Shown one piece after another: positions 1 through 14,017 of a stretch of DNA of 64,000 nucleotides. The translations under genes were made by a program, and so were the position numbers. The notes below the pieces were generated by a model. That model did no database searches. It was not told the DNA's origin and worked only from the letters and a program-made list of their open reading frames with translations. The DNA comes from Latrodectus hesperus (Eukaryota > Arthropoda > Arachnida > Araneae > Theridiidae), in assembly GCA_037975125.1 (NCBI GenBank), contig CM075853.1, positions 36,716,113 through 36,780,112 of the forward strand. Reading direction: 5' to 3'. Numbering within the stretch: position 1 is the stretch's first letter; every line of letters begins with the position of its first letter.

Positions 1-1082
1 CAATATCCTGATAAAAGGTTCATTCGATTCCATGCAGTAGTTCTAAATTCAACCCTAGGACAAAAATAACTGCACAGTTTAGTCTTACAAGCAATAATAT
101 TAATTTATTTTACTTTTTTTTAAAAAAATTAAAAAATAATTTATTGATGGGAATAATGTTGTTTAATACAAAATTGAAGAACAAAAGAAGAACCATAAGA
201 AAGCTTTATAATCATTTTTCAACAAAAATTAGAGACAGAAAGAATTAAAGACTGTGCTAAAATCATTTAATATAAACTTGCAAATCAAAATAGAAATGCT
301 TATTTGAAGCCTAACCATGGAGAAAATTTTTATAACCATTTCTTCATTTTGATATCATAAATTCACTTATTCAAAAATGAAATTAACTGTGAAATTGTCT
401 GTATTTATCATCAAAAAAAATTTAACAAGTAAAAAAACTATATACATTAAAATAATTACTGTATAAATATTTATATTATAGTTCTTATTGTGAAAAATTA
501 TTAATTTTAAACTGAACTTATTTAATTTGCAAAAATTTGTTTTATGATAAACACTGTTAATAAAATTAATGTTTGTTTCTTCATCCTACATGAATTATAA
601 ATTTTGATTAAAAAAAATTCTCTATTTTTTAAATTAAAACCAAGATTACAAGAAATAAAAGAGATTGTCTGAAAATATTACATTTAAAGATATTTTAACA
701 AGTTAATAGAGCAAAATTATTTTATTTTTAATTATGAATGTTGTTGCTATAATAATAGATATTTTTAGATGTGAAATTTTAGAACTAATTTATATCAGAT
801 ATATTCTAAAATTTATCTGTATGTAATTTTTGATCTAATTAAGTATCAAATGAGATTTAAACTAACTTAATACTATCTGCATAATTTTTCATTGTAAATC
901 ACAAGATAAAATTCAGCATTATAAACTAATAATTTTATAAAAACAAAACTTAATTTTTTGTTAAACGTAAAAATTAAATTCATTATAACAAATCTGTATG
1001 AAAATGTAATTTATTTTAGTTTTTAATATTTTTCTTTTTAATAATTGGACATGTAAAATTATATAAAACATTAAAAAATAAG
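1..1082. other. AT-rich flank beyond the 3' end of PRPF4
   Basis: Very AT-rich sequence with no coding segment that I can support on either strand. It is probably the downstream flank of PRPF4, including any longer 3' UTR. Confidence 0.5.
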
Positions 1083-1088
1083 TTTATT
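1083..1088 (-). terminator. Candidate poly(A) signal of PRPF4
   Basis: AATAAA on the minus strand (TTTATT as written), about 32 bases after the PRPF4 stop codon at 1120-1122. That would give a very short 3' UTR. Other A/T-rich near-matches lie farther down, so the used site is uncertain. Confidence 0.4.
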
Positions 1089-1119
1089 TAAAAATAAATA
1101 TTATACAAAATAATTATGA

Positions 1120-2830
1120 TCAACTTTCAGGAGCCCACAATTTAAAAGTCCTATCAAAAGATGCAGTTGCAATAAAGCGATCATCATTTGAAATATCTGC
1201 ACCCATTACTTTACCACTGTGACCACACAATGTTTGGATAGGTGTCCAACCAGGATGAGACCATACCTACAGAGTGTACAGACAAGAAACAACAAAATTC
1301 AAAATTAGAAGATAAGAAATAAACATAATTATAAAAAATAGCTGTTACTAAAAGAAAAATTTATCGATTTAAAAATAATCATTGAAAATACAAAAATTTA
1401 GCACCTAAGAAATATTCTATTTTAAAAGGTAATTATTTTAATATAATAATTTATACCTTTAGAGAATTGTCATATGATGTTGTCACTAAATAATCTCCAT
1501 GGTTTTCTGAAAAAAAAATATCAATAATTTTATAACACGTAATGTTATTCATATGTATTTTATAATATGTAATGAATTAATTATTTTTATATGGAAATTT
1601 AAAATTTTATATCATTTCATCGATCCATGGGTTGATAAACTGAGTACCAGGCATGCTTGGGAACTAAATACTAAGGGTTTCATGTTAGGTTGACCACCTC
1701 ATTGTATATATGCTTTCCACCCCAGGGCCTCTTCTGAAAAAAAACTGAGATAGGCACTGTAGGCCAACTCAGTTTGGCTCACATAGGCTGTCGTACCATA
1801 GAGTTTAGTTTTAATTTAAGTTAACATTTCAGGCATAAACTGCAAAAATGACACACTGCAAAGCCTTATAACTGTCAGCAATGAGATTATATTAGATTAT
1901 AATTGTATAAATTCATCAGAGATCAGAATGACATAAAATATATTATTTAATAAAATATTCATAAAATATATGACATAAATTATATTAAATACACTAAAAA
2001 ATGGTATTTGTTTTTAATTTCCAAAATATACTCTGCTTAAAGTGAATTCATGGAATCAAGGTTATTACATTTTTGAGTAATTTGACAGAAGAAAAGTCTA
2101 AGATTTAGAAGGAGAGAGTGGAAAGAGAGAGAAAGATGTTTACAGCCTTCAATTACAAAACCATTTAAATGACAAAAAAATAATATATAATAAAAATTAT
2201 TAATCCTAATTTGAAATTATGTTAAAAGTTTTATTCGATAAAAATATGTTCATATTTAAAGTTAAGATAAATTTTTTATTTATGTCATATTTTGATTGTA
2301 ATTTATAAGAAAATGCTTTTAAAACTATACTTTTAATACAAAATATCAGTCCTTTTAGATAATTAAAATGGTTGTTAATTAAATTAATAAAAATTTTTAA
2401 GTATTATGATTTAAAATAATTATTTATGGTGAATTTTTAGGTTTAAAATGCATTTTGTAAGATTAATATGTTATTCAACAACAGAAAAAATTTTTCAACT
2501 AAAAAAAAATCCTCCATTTAGTTTGTTTTAAAATCATGATTGATATATTTTTTGCTTTATTTCCATTCCTGTCATTCAATTAGGATAAATGAAATTAAGC
2601 AATTTTTGGTAATGATAACCATATCATGTATAAATATTGTGCTAATTTACAATGTAAAAAAATTCCTACAAATTAGGAGTTGTAATAATAATAAGTGTTC
2701 AAATTATTCTATGATGAAATGTGTCAAAAAAACATATATTTTTGGTATATATATATATATATATATAATTTTGTGATATAAAAGCATGTTTTTCATCTCG
2801 TGGATAAATAACTGTACTTATTCAACATAC

Positions 2831-2865
<35 letters not shown>

Positions 2866-5800
2866 ATAAAAATAAAAATTTAATTACCTAATTTATAATA
2901 GACTGATATTTTTGATCAAGAATTATCTTATAAACTCTTTAAGCAGACAACTATTATTATCTCTTGGATGTTGATACTATAGATCTAAAAATCTTCTGGT
3001 GGAAAATTTAACAGATAAGGATCATCTACCTCAACAACATTAAAATTCCTTGTATCATGTATGTAAGTCATGTGTTAAATATCAAAGACATAATAATTTT
3101 AAAATTTATATTTATGATTTTCTAGCTTCTAAAAAATTTTCAATCTAACATAAATATAATATTAATAATTTCTTCAAAAATAATTAAAGAACAAGATTTA
3201 ATAACATAAAAATATCAGGATTAATTTAAATAACTGAAAAAAAATATTACTTTCAAAGAGTACTCTTGAAACTAAATTAGTATGTACAGCTATTGTATAT
3301 TCGCATTTTTGTCTTCTCAAATCCCATATCTTTACAGTATTATCAGCACCACCTGTAACAACTTGGTAACTGTAAAAAGAACATTTTTTTATTAAAAAAA
3401 AGTTGTGCTTTTAAAACCTTAACAATTTTTTCTAAGAAATTAAATATTTTCATTTAACAATACAATTTCATTAACTAAATATTAATAAAGAAAATAATTA
3501 TTAACCTTCAATTATAAAATTAATACAATAGATTTTGTAGCATTAAAAAGCTATTCTGTAGAAACATCCTTAAAATAAAAAGGTTCGACAATAAAATTAT
3601 TTTTGAAGTCATAATACAGATAAATTTAGTTTCTAATTTTTAATCATTTTTATTTGATAGTTAAATATTTAATTTAAAACACTTTTCATGATAATAGAAA
3701 TAATAACTAAAAAAAAACTAATAGAATAAAGAATAATTTAACCAATTTAAAATTTTGCCTCTCTTCACACCAAGTAAAATAAATTAAACAAATGTATGAA
3801 AGTACAAATAATATCTATGGCATTTTGTATTAATTTGATCAAATTATATGAAACTGTAATTATAAATCTTAGTTACTACAGGATTAGTTTTTTTTTAAAC
3901 TAAACGATACAGTTAATCACTATTATTTTAACTTGATTACAAATTCTTAAATAAAAACATAAAATAAAAAGTATGTTAAATAAATAAAACAACAATAAAA
4001 GTAATAAATAAACATAAAATAAAAATAATAAATATCTTAAATAATGTTTTATTTAACTATCTAAATGTAAGAATTTCATAGTACACTGCCAAAAATACTT
4101 TATCAAATGAGAAATTTTCAAATTAAATAGTGTTAAACAATACATGAATTGATTTTATGCATCAAATTACATTATACATTTTTTATTATTAAATTACAAT
4201 TCGTAAAGGCAAATAAAAAATTTCTTCTATTAGAAAAATCAAGTAATAAATTCACATACAATTTTTTTAGTTTACATAAAAAATTATACACATTTATTTT
4301 ATCTTTATTTAAATTATACCCATTTGGTGAGAAACATATGGTAAGAACTGAATTCTGGTGTCCAGCAAGAAACATAATACATCTTCCAGTTCTTAAGTCC
4401 CATACTCGACCAAATGCATCCATACCACTAGAATAAAGTAATATTGAAAATAGACAAATATAATTAAAATATATCAAATACAATCACACATATTTCAAGA
4501 AATGACAAAAAACAATAAAAATATAAAAAACGTACATTTCCAATTCCTTTTTCAAAAAGAAAATTTAAATATTAATGCAATTTATTTTTATATACAATCT
4601 GAATTTTTTTTTTTTTATAATACATATAAATATTGATATTTACATAAAGCATACAAGAAAATAAATTATTTCTTCATTAACAATTTTTCATTTTAAAAAG
4701 CCGAATGTCTTAATTGTAACTGTTATAAATTATGACATATTATAATGAGAAGAAAGAACAACCTTAAATTTACAATCATTAATAAATACAAAAGGTGAAC
4801 AATATAACAGGCTGGTAATTATTTTCTAGTCATTATATGGAATATCTAAATAATGAGCATGTATTTTAACTGAGATATTAAGATCTGGATTAAAGGTAGC
4901 CTTTCTCATGATGAGATAACTTAGATATCTTTTAACAAGTGTGAAATTGTAATAATTTATTTTAACAGTGAAGCATTAATGTTGTTGCTTTGTTTAATAT
5001 GACTACTTTGTAGATATCACATTAATGTAATTAATATTAAATTCAATGTTTAACTTCACATAAAAAATACATACAGATAAAAGCTACAATATTCTACATA
5101 TAAGTATTGTTTTAAATGTGATATTTTGTTCTTGCATACATTGTCATATTATGTATTAAATAAGCAACAAGAAGAATGCAAAGCAAAATCGTAGTATTAA
5201 TATTCGATAAAAAAAAAACTAACCCAGTAGCCACTAGAGACCCATCGCATTGGAAACTAGCATCATATACAGGTTTACTGTGGCCTTCTTGGTGTAGTAT
5301 TTCCTCTTTTGCTTCTAAATCCCATAGTCTCCATGAATTATCAAATCTATAAGAGAAAATACACATTTATTTTTCATGTAATAAAAGAAAATGTTATGAA
5401 ATAATATCATAATAGATATTCACAAACTTTTAAGATATGATGTAAAAAACCTTTAAATTCTTTTAAATCTTTAAATTTTTTTAAAGATTTCTAATTGCAA
5501 GTTTTACATTATATATGTCTCAATTAAGATTTCTGAGATTATTAGAAAAAAGAAACATAAAATTACTTACACACAGGTAACTAAAAATCGGCCAGAAGGA
5601 TGAAAGACTATTCTAGACACACGATGAGGTGAATGACCTTCTAAATCAGCAATTGGTTCATCACTAAACAAATATAAATGCATTCACTCAAAAAATTGAG
5701 ATATTAGAGTTTTAATAAGTGAAACAAAATACACACAGAATGACTGGTTAAACATAAACCTAAACAGATGTTTCAAGAAAATATTTAACATTTGTTAAGA

Positions 5801-6449
5801 GAAAACTTTGTAAAAGATATAAACATCATTAATAAATTTTAATTAGAAAACATTTTAAAGTTATGAATGATAAAAGTGTTCCCAAAGTATACATCACAAT
5901 TGTTTACAGCAATCCTATATAAATAAATTGCTGAAATTTGCTGATACATAAGTCTGGTAGAGAGAAAAATGATTTCTCAATAATTTCCATCAGAATACCA
6001 ATTGTAAAATAAAATCAATGAAATTGTGAACAGAAATGTCTATGGATAATTGTATTTACTGATAATTATACACAATATACCAAAGTATTTTAGATTATAG
6101 TGATTTCTGATTCCTTATGTCAATTGGAAATATGAGCAAGATGTTGCTGCAATTTTCATTCTTTTTTTGGGACTTTTAACATTTTAATTTACATTATTTT
6201 AGTAACATAACAAACAAAAAGTTAAAGAAGCATACGATTTTGATAAAATTACACAAACACTGATAACTGACTTCAGATAAGCCAATCTTCATTTAATTCA
6301 TATTAGAAATAGAAATTTCCAACATAAATAAATGTTCTTATATCTAATATCAAAATCCAGAAATCTGTAGTTCACAGAATTTTTTCTAGTTTTTTTCAGT
6401 GTTTCAAATGTGAAATTCAATTGTTCAACTCACCTTCCCTCATTTTTTT

Positions 6450-6544
<95 letters not shown>

Positions 6545-9500
6545 AAATAAATAAATAAATATTTGAGCCGTTTGTAAATATAAGTGTGATATATGTTTTT
6601 GGAGTCATTTCAAGACTGGAATTGATTCTAATAAATAGAAAATGTTAGCAAAGATGTCACTTATTAAAAATTGCCAAAACAGTAAACTTCAAATTAAAAT
6701 ATTTATTGATGGGTTGTGATATGGATTATACGATAATTTATTATAAGATAACACCAGCTCACACATTTTGTAAAGAATATAGTTGAACTGGAAGAAACAC
6801 AAAATCTGTAGTGGGCAGTATACTCAATCAAATTAGCTTTTACAAGATCTAATTCCAATGAAGCACATTTAAAATGATACTATGTTATTAGTAAAGTTCA
6901 TATGCAATTTTCCTTGTATTTATTTTCTGTATTACATTTCACATTAGATATATATTATCCATTTGATATCTATATATGTATATTGGGGTTCCCTGTACTT
7001 TTATAATTTTTTTAAATATTACATAATTTACATATTTTTATAATATAATTCATGTAGTTAAAATAGTATCTTTTCAGTCATATTGATATATACTGGCTTC
7101 TATACTCTTTTCAAAAACAAATTTCTAAAATTTAGAAGCTTTTTTTTACATACATATATGACCTAATATCTTTTAAATAATATTTTGAACTAGTTGAACA
7201 TGCACTAGTTCTTCACATATTTATTTTTTTGTCATAAATATGCATTAAAATTAAATTATTTTTTTAAATAAATGTGTTGCCAAATCGGTGAATTTTATGC
7301 ATTATAAAATTTTATTTAATAGGTTATATTAAAATATTATTTCACTTCAAAATACTGAAATCCATTAGTATTTTCATATGGAAAAATTTAAAAAATATAT
7401 AATACAAAAGTGTATTACAGTATAAAAAATTTTAAATTCAGAATTTTTAGAGAAGTAGAGTAGATAAAAATATGGAATATGAATAATTTTTAGATTATAT
7501 TTCTAACTTAAATTTGTAAATGAAATTACATTAAACAAATTAAACCCCATAAAAGTTTTCTTATTTATTTAAATTTCTTGATATTACAAAGCCCAAGAAA
7601 TATGGCATTTCAGATATTTAAGGTAAATATTAAATTGATTTAAGATTAAAAATTAAACTTTTATAGATCTACAGTAAATAATTATTAAGCATGTATGAAA
7701 TATTGAATCAAAAATTATTTTTGAATTAAAAAAAAATAAAACTTATTAAACCATTATTTATGATACTAAAATTAACTATTTTGTACACAAATGTGTGCAT
7801 GAATAAGAAATATTTTAATATATATTGATTTACCAATTCAAGATTTCTAAATTACAATAAAAATAATTATAGAAAACAAAAATAGCATATAGGTGACTTA
7901 TTAAAAAATGATATTTTCAGATAATTTAATTAACAAATAGTTAAAATAAAAGACATTTCTACAGAATATACATAATTTTCAAATAAGAGAAAAATAATTT
8001 CTGCTTTTGTGTTACTTAACAATTTTTTTATTGTATAAATTATCGATCTTTGATATTTATAAAGCTTTTCCATAAAATGAAAAATGAGTTTATATTAATT
8101 GAAATTAATTTACAAGCCATGTAAATTCAATTTATTTCGAAAATAGTTATGAAATTGTTAAATAAAATGATTTTTCATTTATATAAGCTGAGAAAATTTT
8201 AAAAGAAATTTTTTCTAAGAGTTTTAAAAGACAAAATGTTTTGTAAAGTAGCAATAAAAGCCTTACATATGATTACGAATACAGAGAAATTTTAATATTT
8301 CCCTATTTAAAAACACATTAAAAACTATGTTCTACACAACATATTTATAAAATCTACTATATAGAAAGATAGAAAATACAGTATAATAAAGAAAAACAAA
8401 CCCTTTTAAGTCCCACAACTTAACAACACCATCAGTTGAACAAGAAGCCATATTAACACTACTTTCTGATTGTGTGAGTGTTGCTTGAGGATGAAACACA
8501 ATAGCACCCACATTGCAATTATGACCTGTAAAAACAGACAGTATTACAAATATTAAAACATAATAAAATAAACCCAAACTGCACTTTTTAATTAAAGCAG
8601 TAATGTAACATAAATGAAAAATGGATTAATTTTAACATGGCATGTCATTCGCTAGCTTGGAAAATGTAACACACCATGAGAACTAATAAAAGTAGTAAAT
8701 AAAATTTAATGAATATATTAATTTCTAGAATAAATAAATATTGAAATTTATCAAATTAAAAATTTGTATAAATTTAGTAATGAACTCAATCATTTAACAT
8801 TATTATTAAATAGATAATATTGATATTCTGATAAATTATAATTAAAATTGTTTTTTAAAGAAAAATTTATAATTTATTCATTTAGCAGATGTCTTTATTG
8901 GCAAGGTTTGAGATAAGGTACCATTAAACATCTATATATTACTGAATTAATATGTTATTTACATTAATATATAAAATTATTTAATTTTTATGCAGATATA
9001 TTTTCAATTTATAAGCAACATATATTTGGTATATTGAATGAAAATTCCCAAATACAAAGAATCTAATGACAAGATGAAATAAGATGTGGTCTGACTGATT
9101 GTCACTCAACAGTCATTTTCAGCACAAGAAGGCTAAATAGACCAGGAACATAGTTTAAATTACAATTTGAACCATTACAAATAACCAAGCCTGAAGTGGG
9201 AATCAAATTCACACACTATTGAACAGAAAGCCAGGGCACTAAGCATTCAACAGCCAACTGGACAAGACAGGATAGGGAATTTTCCCTATAAACTGTAGCA
9301 ACAGGCATTTGAACTTCAAGCATTGCAACAATACAGGAAAATTAGACAATGTCTGAATATTACCAACAGTTATTTCATTCAAAAAAATCTAAAACTTTTC
9401 AAGAAATGTAAAAAAGATTTCTTTTAATTCTTTCAGTTAATGTTATTTCAACATTTGTTCACTGGAAATATGAATTTATGAAATATTTTGTTTTCATACT

Positions 9501-12500
9501 TTTATCATTATATATGTCCATTTTAGATTGTAAGTGTTCAATAATCATACACAAGTATTATTTGGCACAAGCATATATAGATATATAGAGATTTACAGAC
9601 AGTTTAGAGTATATTTGTTAGATCTATTTCAAGCAAAGTTAATCATAGTTCTTTCTTTTAAAAAATGCCAAATTTTATTAATGTAACAATAGAATAAATT
9701 AAGTTTTGTCAGCTTTTCTCAAATAAAATGTGAAATGAGTACACAGAAAATCAATTCCTACCTCTCAATGTTCTAATTAATTCACAATCAGGAACAGACC
9801 ATAGTTTACATAGACCACTCCTAAAGAAATATATAAAAATAATTATCAAAGATATAATATTTACAGTAAAATTTTAAATATTTCTTTTATTTTAATGTCA
9901 TTCTTATTCCTATGATAATGCAATAAAATACAAAAATATTTCAAAATAATCTAGTTTCATCAGTAAAAAATTTAATATAAAAACTTTAAATAATGTAATT
10001 GTATGTATGAATAATCCCAAAAAATGTTAGTATGCATTGATTTTTGAAAATTCAGCCGTACTAAACTTATTTTAAATATTACTATGTAGCTTTTAAAAAA
10101 ATTTTGAAAAATTAAGAAATATTGAAAAATTCATATGACATAATAGTATGAAACTGAAACATTTTCTACAAACCAAGAATCAGCTAACATTAGATTATGA
10201 ATATTTAAATGGTCAGAAAATATAATTATTTTAAGATATATCTTCAACCGCAAAAAACTCAATTAAATGATCTAATTACTTAAGTACAGTATTACACTGA
10301 CTTTTATTAAATCCTTTCTGCTCATAACCTTTTAATATTTTCAATGTTCATAAAAATTATTTTCTAGAAGAAAATGACATTTATATGTTTAATAAATACT
10401 GTTGCTTTACTTATGATTTTTAGTGAAATAAGCATTTAATTATGTACATGTCACATTTTTTAATTGTATTCTTATGACCAAAATACTAAATCGTAGCAAT
10501 AAATGAAAATATTATTTAAGTTCGAATTAACTTTAATAATTACTGCAAAAAATTAAATGAATTATCATTTGCAACAGAGATAATTTTATTTGAACAACCA
10601 ACACTCTTTTGCATTATTGTATACAATAATTTTAGACTTTTTAAATATTTTTATATTCCTTTCTACTTATTTATCAAATATTTAAGAATGTGTGAAAGAA
10701 TTAATTTTGAAATAAATACATTTACTCAAAAGAAAAGTAATTAATATTTACATTAAGTTTCTGTGTCTAATGATTTTGATTTTCACTACTTATCATTTAA
10801 TAATAACACTTCTAGATTTTTCTAACTTATTTTCAAACTTTTTCTAGACTACAACAATTTATATCTACATTATTGGCATATCTATTTATTTAATATAATA
10901 CATTTGCACATTTCATGGCTGTTTACGTATAAAATATTGTGCTAGAAAATCTTAACTTTCAAACTTAAAGCTTTCAATTTTAACTCATTATTAATATTGA
11001 GTAAGAATTGTTGATTGTCTTAAACACAATGTTGATACATCTTTGATTTCCCAATTAGTGTTAATTTGCCAGTACTTTCAGCTGTTCAGCATACACACAT
11101 TTCAGCACTTTTCAAGTTCATTTGCAAAAATTTCTTTAATTTCTATTCCTAAATTTCTTCAAGTGGAGCTCACACTGCTATTGGCTCTGCATTTTTCTTC
11201 CACCTAAACATAATTTGCATTTTACCTTGGCACTAGCAGAACTAAATGTGTCTTCAATAACTATTGCATCGCTGACAATTTTTTTGCTTTGGATTTGATC
11301 ATCAATGTTACCTTATCCACAATTGATTGATTGATAAATTTTTTATCATCAAATTTTCATTCATAAAAAAACTAACAAATGCTAGGTCAGGAAAATAAAA
11401 AGACCAAATTAACAGCTTTCCATAAGCAACAATAATTTTGCCTATTTAAAGAATCTATTCTGTCTTTAACAGGATCAAAATGGTCATGAATACTTTTACA
11501 GGTAGTTGCATAATTTTAACTCTTTAACAAAGCTATGAAATTATTTTCAAACAGATTCACATTCTGATACATTAATTTTAGATGGATTTATTAAAGAATA
11601 GAAATTTATATATTTTATTTAAATTATTTATTTCCTTTTTTATCAAAATTTGAGAATCTCAACATGAAATATTTATATCACTGACAGAATAACATGCCAC
11701 ATATATTTCAGGGTTCTAGAATTAGGAATATTTTCTAAGATATGACAATATGTCTACAAATCAGTTCAAAATATCCTTGCTCTCTAACCATCAATGTTTA
11801 CAGAAATTTTAAGTCTAACCAAAGACCAGTAAAGCCAACCCTACATGTGGGGGAGCCTTTAAACTATCTATAAAAAGCACTTACTGCTGTTTAATTTTAA
11901 AAAATAGGGCATACACATGGCTGTAAACATTCTGTAAAATATGTAAAATATAACTGCCAAAATTTATAATATTCAAATGTTGTTCATTTTTGAAGTTTCG
12001 CTATTTTTGTGAACTGACATTAGAGCAATCCACTTATTCCTAAGTTTAAACACTTCTCACCCACTTTTTCAACTAAAATAGCTTCAGTTGAGTAATATAG
12101 GAAATTTGATGAGTAATACATTGTTTTTACAGAATCTTGAAAATCTTACCTGGTAATCTAGTTGTATTGTCTGTAGATACTCATTAAAACTCTCATCACA
12201 GAGGAGAGGATGTGATTTCCAGTATTTTTAACACTTTCTTTCAATAAATTGGAAAAATAAAATGCAACTCTAAAAACTTAGGTAAGCATATTTTTCTCAT
12301 CACAAATGACTGGCATTATAATAGCATTATTTGAAAATATTGTTTCAAAATGAAAATTTATATTGCTACAAAAAATTTAGTAGTGAATTCTTTATCTGAA
12401 ACTTAAAAGATTTATAGAATTCAATATTTTGTTTGGTAAAACAAATTAATCTAAAATTTCAGAACATGCTTTGGAATCAGATCTTTCAACAGGAACAGCA

Positions 12501-13067
12501 ATAGTGAACTTACTTTTCAAAAAGCTTTGTATTTATAAGCACTTTTTTGACAAATACAGCCTGCTCTAACAAATACAAAGCTTTTTTCATTAAAAAAGCA
12601 AAATCCATTTTATTAAAAAATTTAAAAAAAATTATATTTTTCAACAAAAAATAAGCTTTAAGAAAGTAAATATTTTTGGAATAAATCAATTTTTATAGTT
12701 TTCAGGAATTATAAAAACCTTGATTTTGGATACGATGTCTGAGGAAGTAAAATTATATTTAAGGTTATTATGCAAAACTTTCAAATCTACGCACACAGCT
12801 TCTTTTAATTCCTCATTGTTATTCTATTCTTGTCATTAGATTCTTCACTGTTATTCTTGGCAAGCATTTCGGAGAAATAAACTTTGCAGGCCATTATTCT
12901 AATAAAATAAAATGATGATGATTGAAAATTTAAAATTTTTCCAAGTCAATATATAACAAGGAAGCCTCCAGTAAATATTTGTAATTTGCATCCCATACTG
13001 TGCAAGAAAGCTGTAGAAAATCCAGCTAAATAGTAGACTTAATTCAAATTAAAAAAATTAAAAACAG

Positions 13068-13119
<52 letters not shown>

Positions 13120-13979
13120 AGCAATTTCTACTTACCAAGAAGCAGTGGCTAACATTTTAGAATCTGGACTGAACTGACAAAAAGATAATGGCCTGGTATC
13201 TCCGATCTGACTGCAATTGATATTTAGAGACTGAAAATATATAAAAGCAATAATTAAAAAAAAATATGAAAACATATTCATTCAAATCAAAATATCAAAA
13301 CATGAAATTTTCAACAAATCTAAAAACAAAAAAGTTAAAATAATATAAGCCAAGGAAAAAGAAAATAATAAACCTTAAAATAGTGAATATTTCTTTTAGT
13401 AATATTTAACATTACATAAATGTTAATCTAATGTAAAAACTCTTAGTAAAAGAGGAACTATACCTGCATTAAATAGAAATGTGTATTAAACCAAAACATT
13501 TTTAAAAAATAATATTTTTTCTGACATTTTAAAACATGATTGATAAAAAATAATAGTTATGAACAATAAACACATAAATTGATACAAATGAATTCAAAAT
13601 AAGGATATTATTACAATTTTCCTAAAACTTATAATACAAGAAATAAAAAAAAAATTAGAAAAAAGTTTGCATATATACATTTAAGAAAAGCAGACCCAAA
13701 CAGAATAGCTAATCAAACATTTTTTATTCAATAGTATAAATGCATAATAATTTTTAATTTATTATTAATAAAAAATTTCTAAGATAAAGAAAATTAAATA
13801 TTATGCCTAAATAGAAATTTATTTAGATACATACTCTTAGTTAATATCTTGATATTTGTTGGTAAAACTTTCAATCTCATAATAATAATGAAATCTATCT
13901 TATTTGTGAATAATTATTTATAAATACAGTTTTAGAACGAAACTCTTAAAATATTTAATTTAAATTAATATAATTAGCA

Positions 13980-14017
<38 letters not shown>

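Noticed and set aside
4149..4436. Plus-strand 95-codon open frame
   Set aside because: It is the antisense shadow of PRPF4 exon 12.
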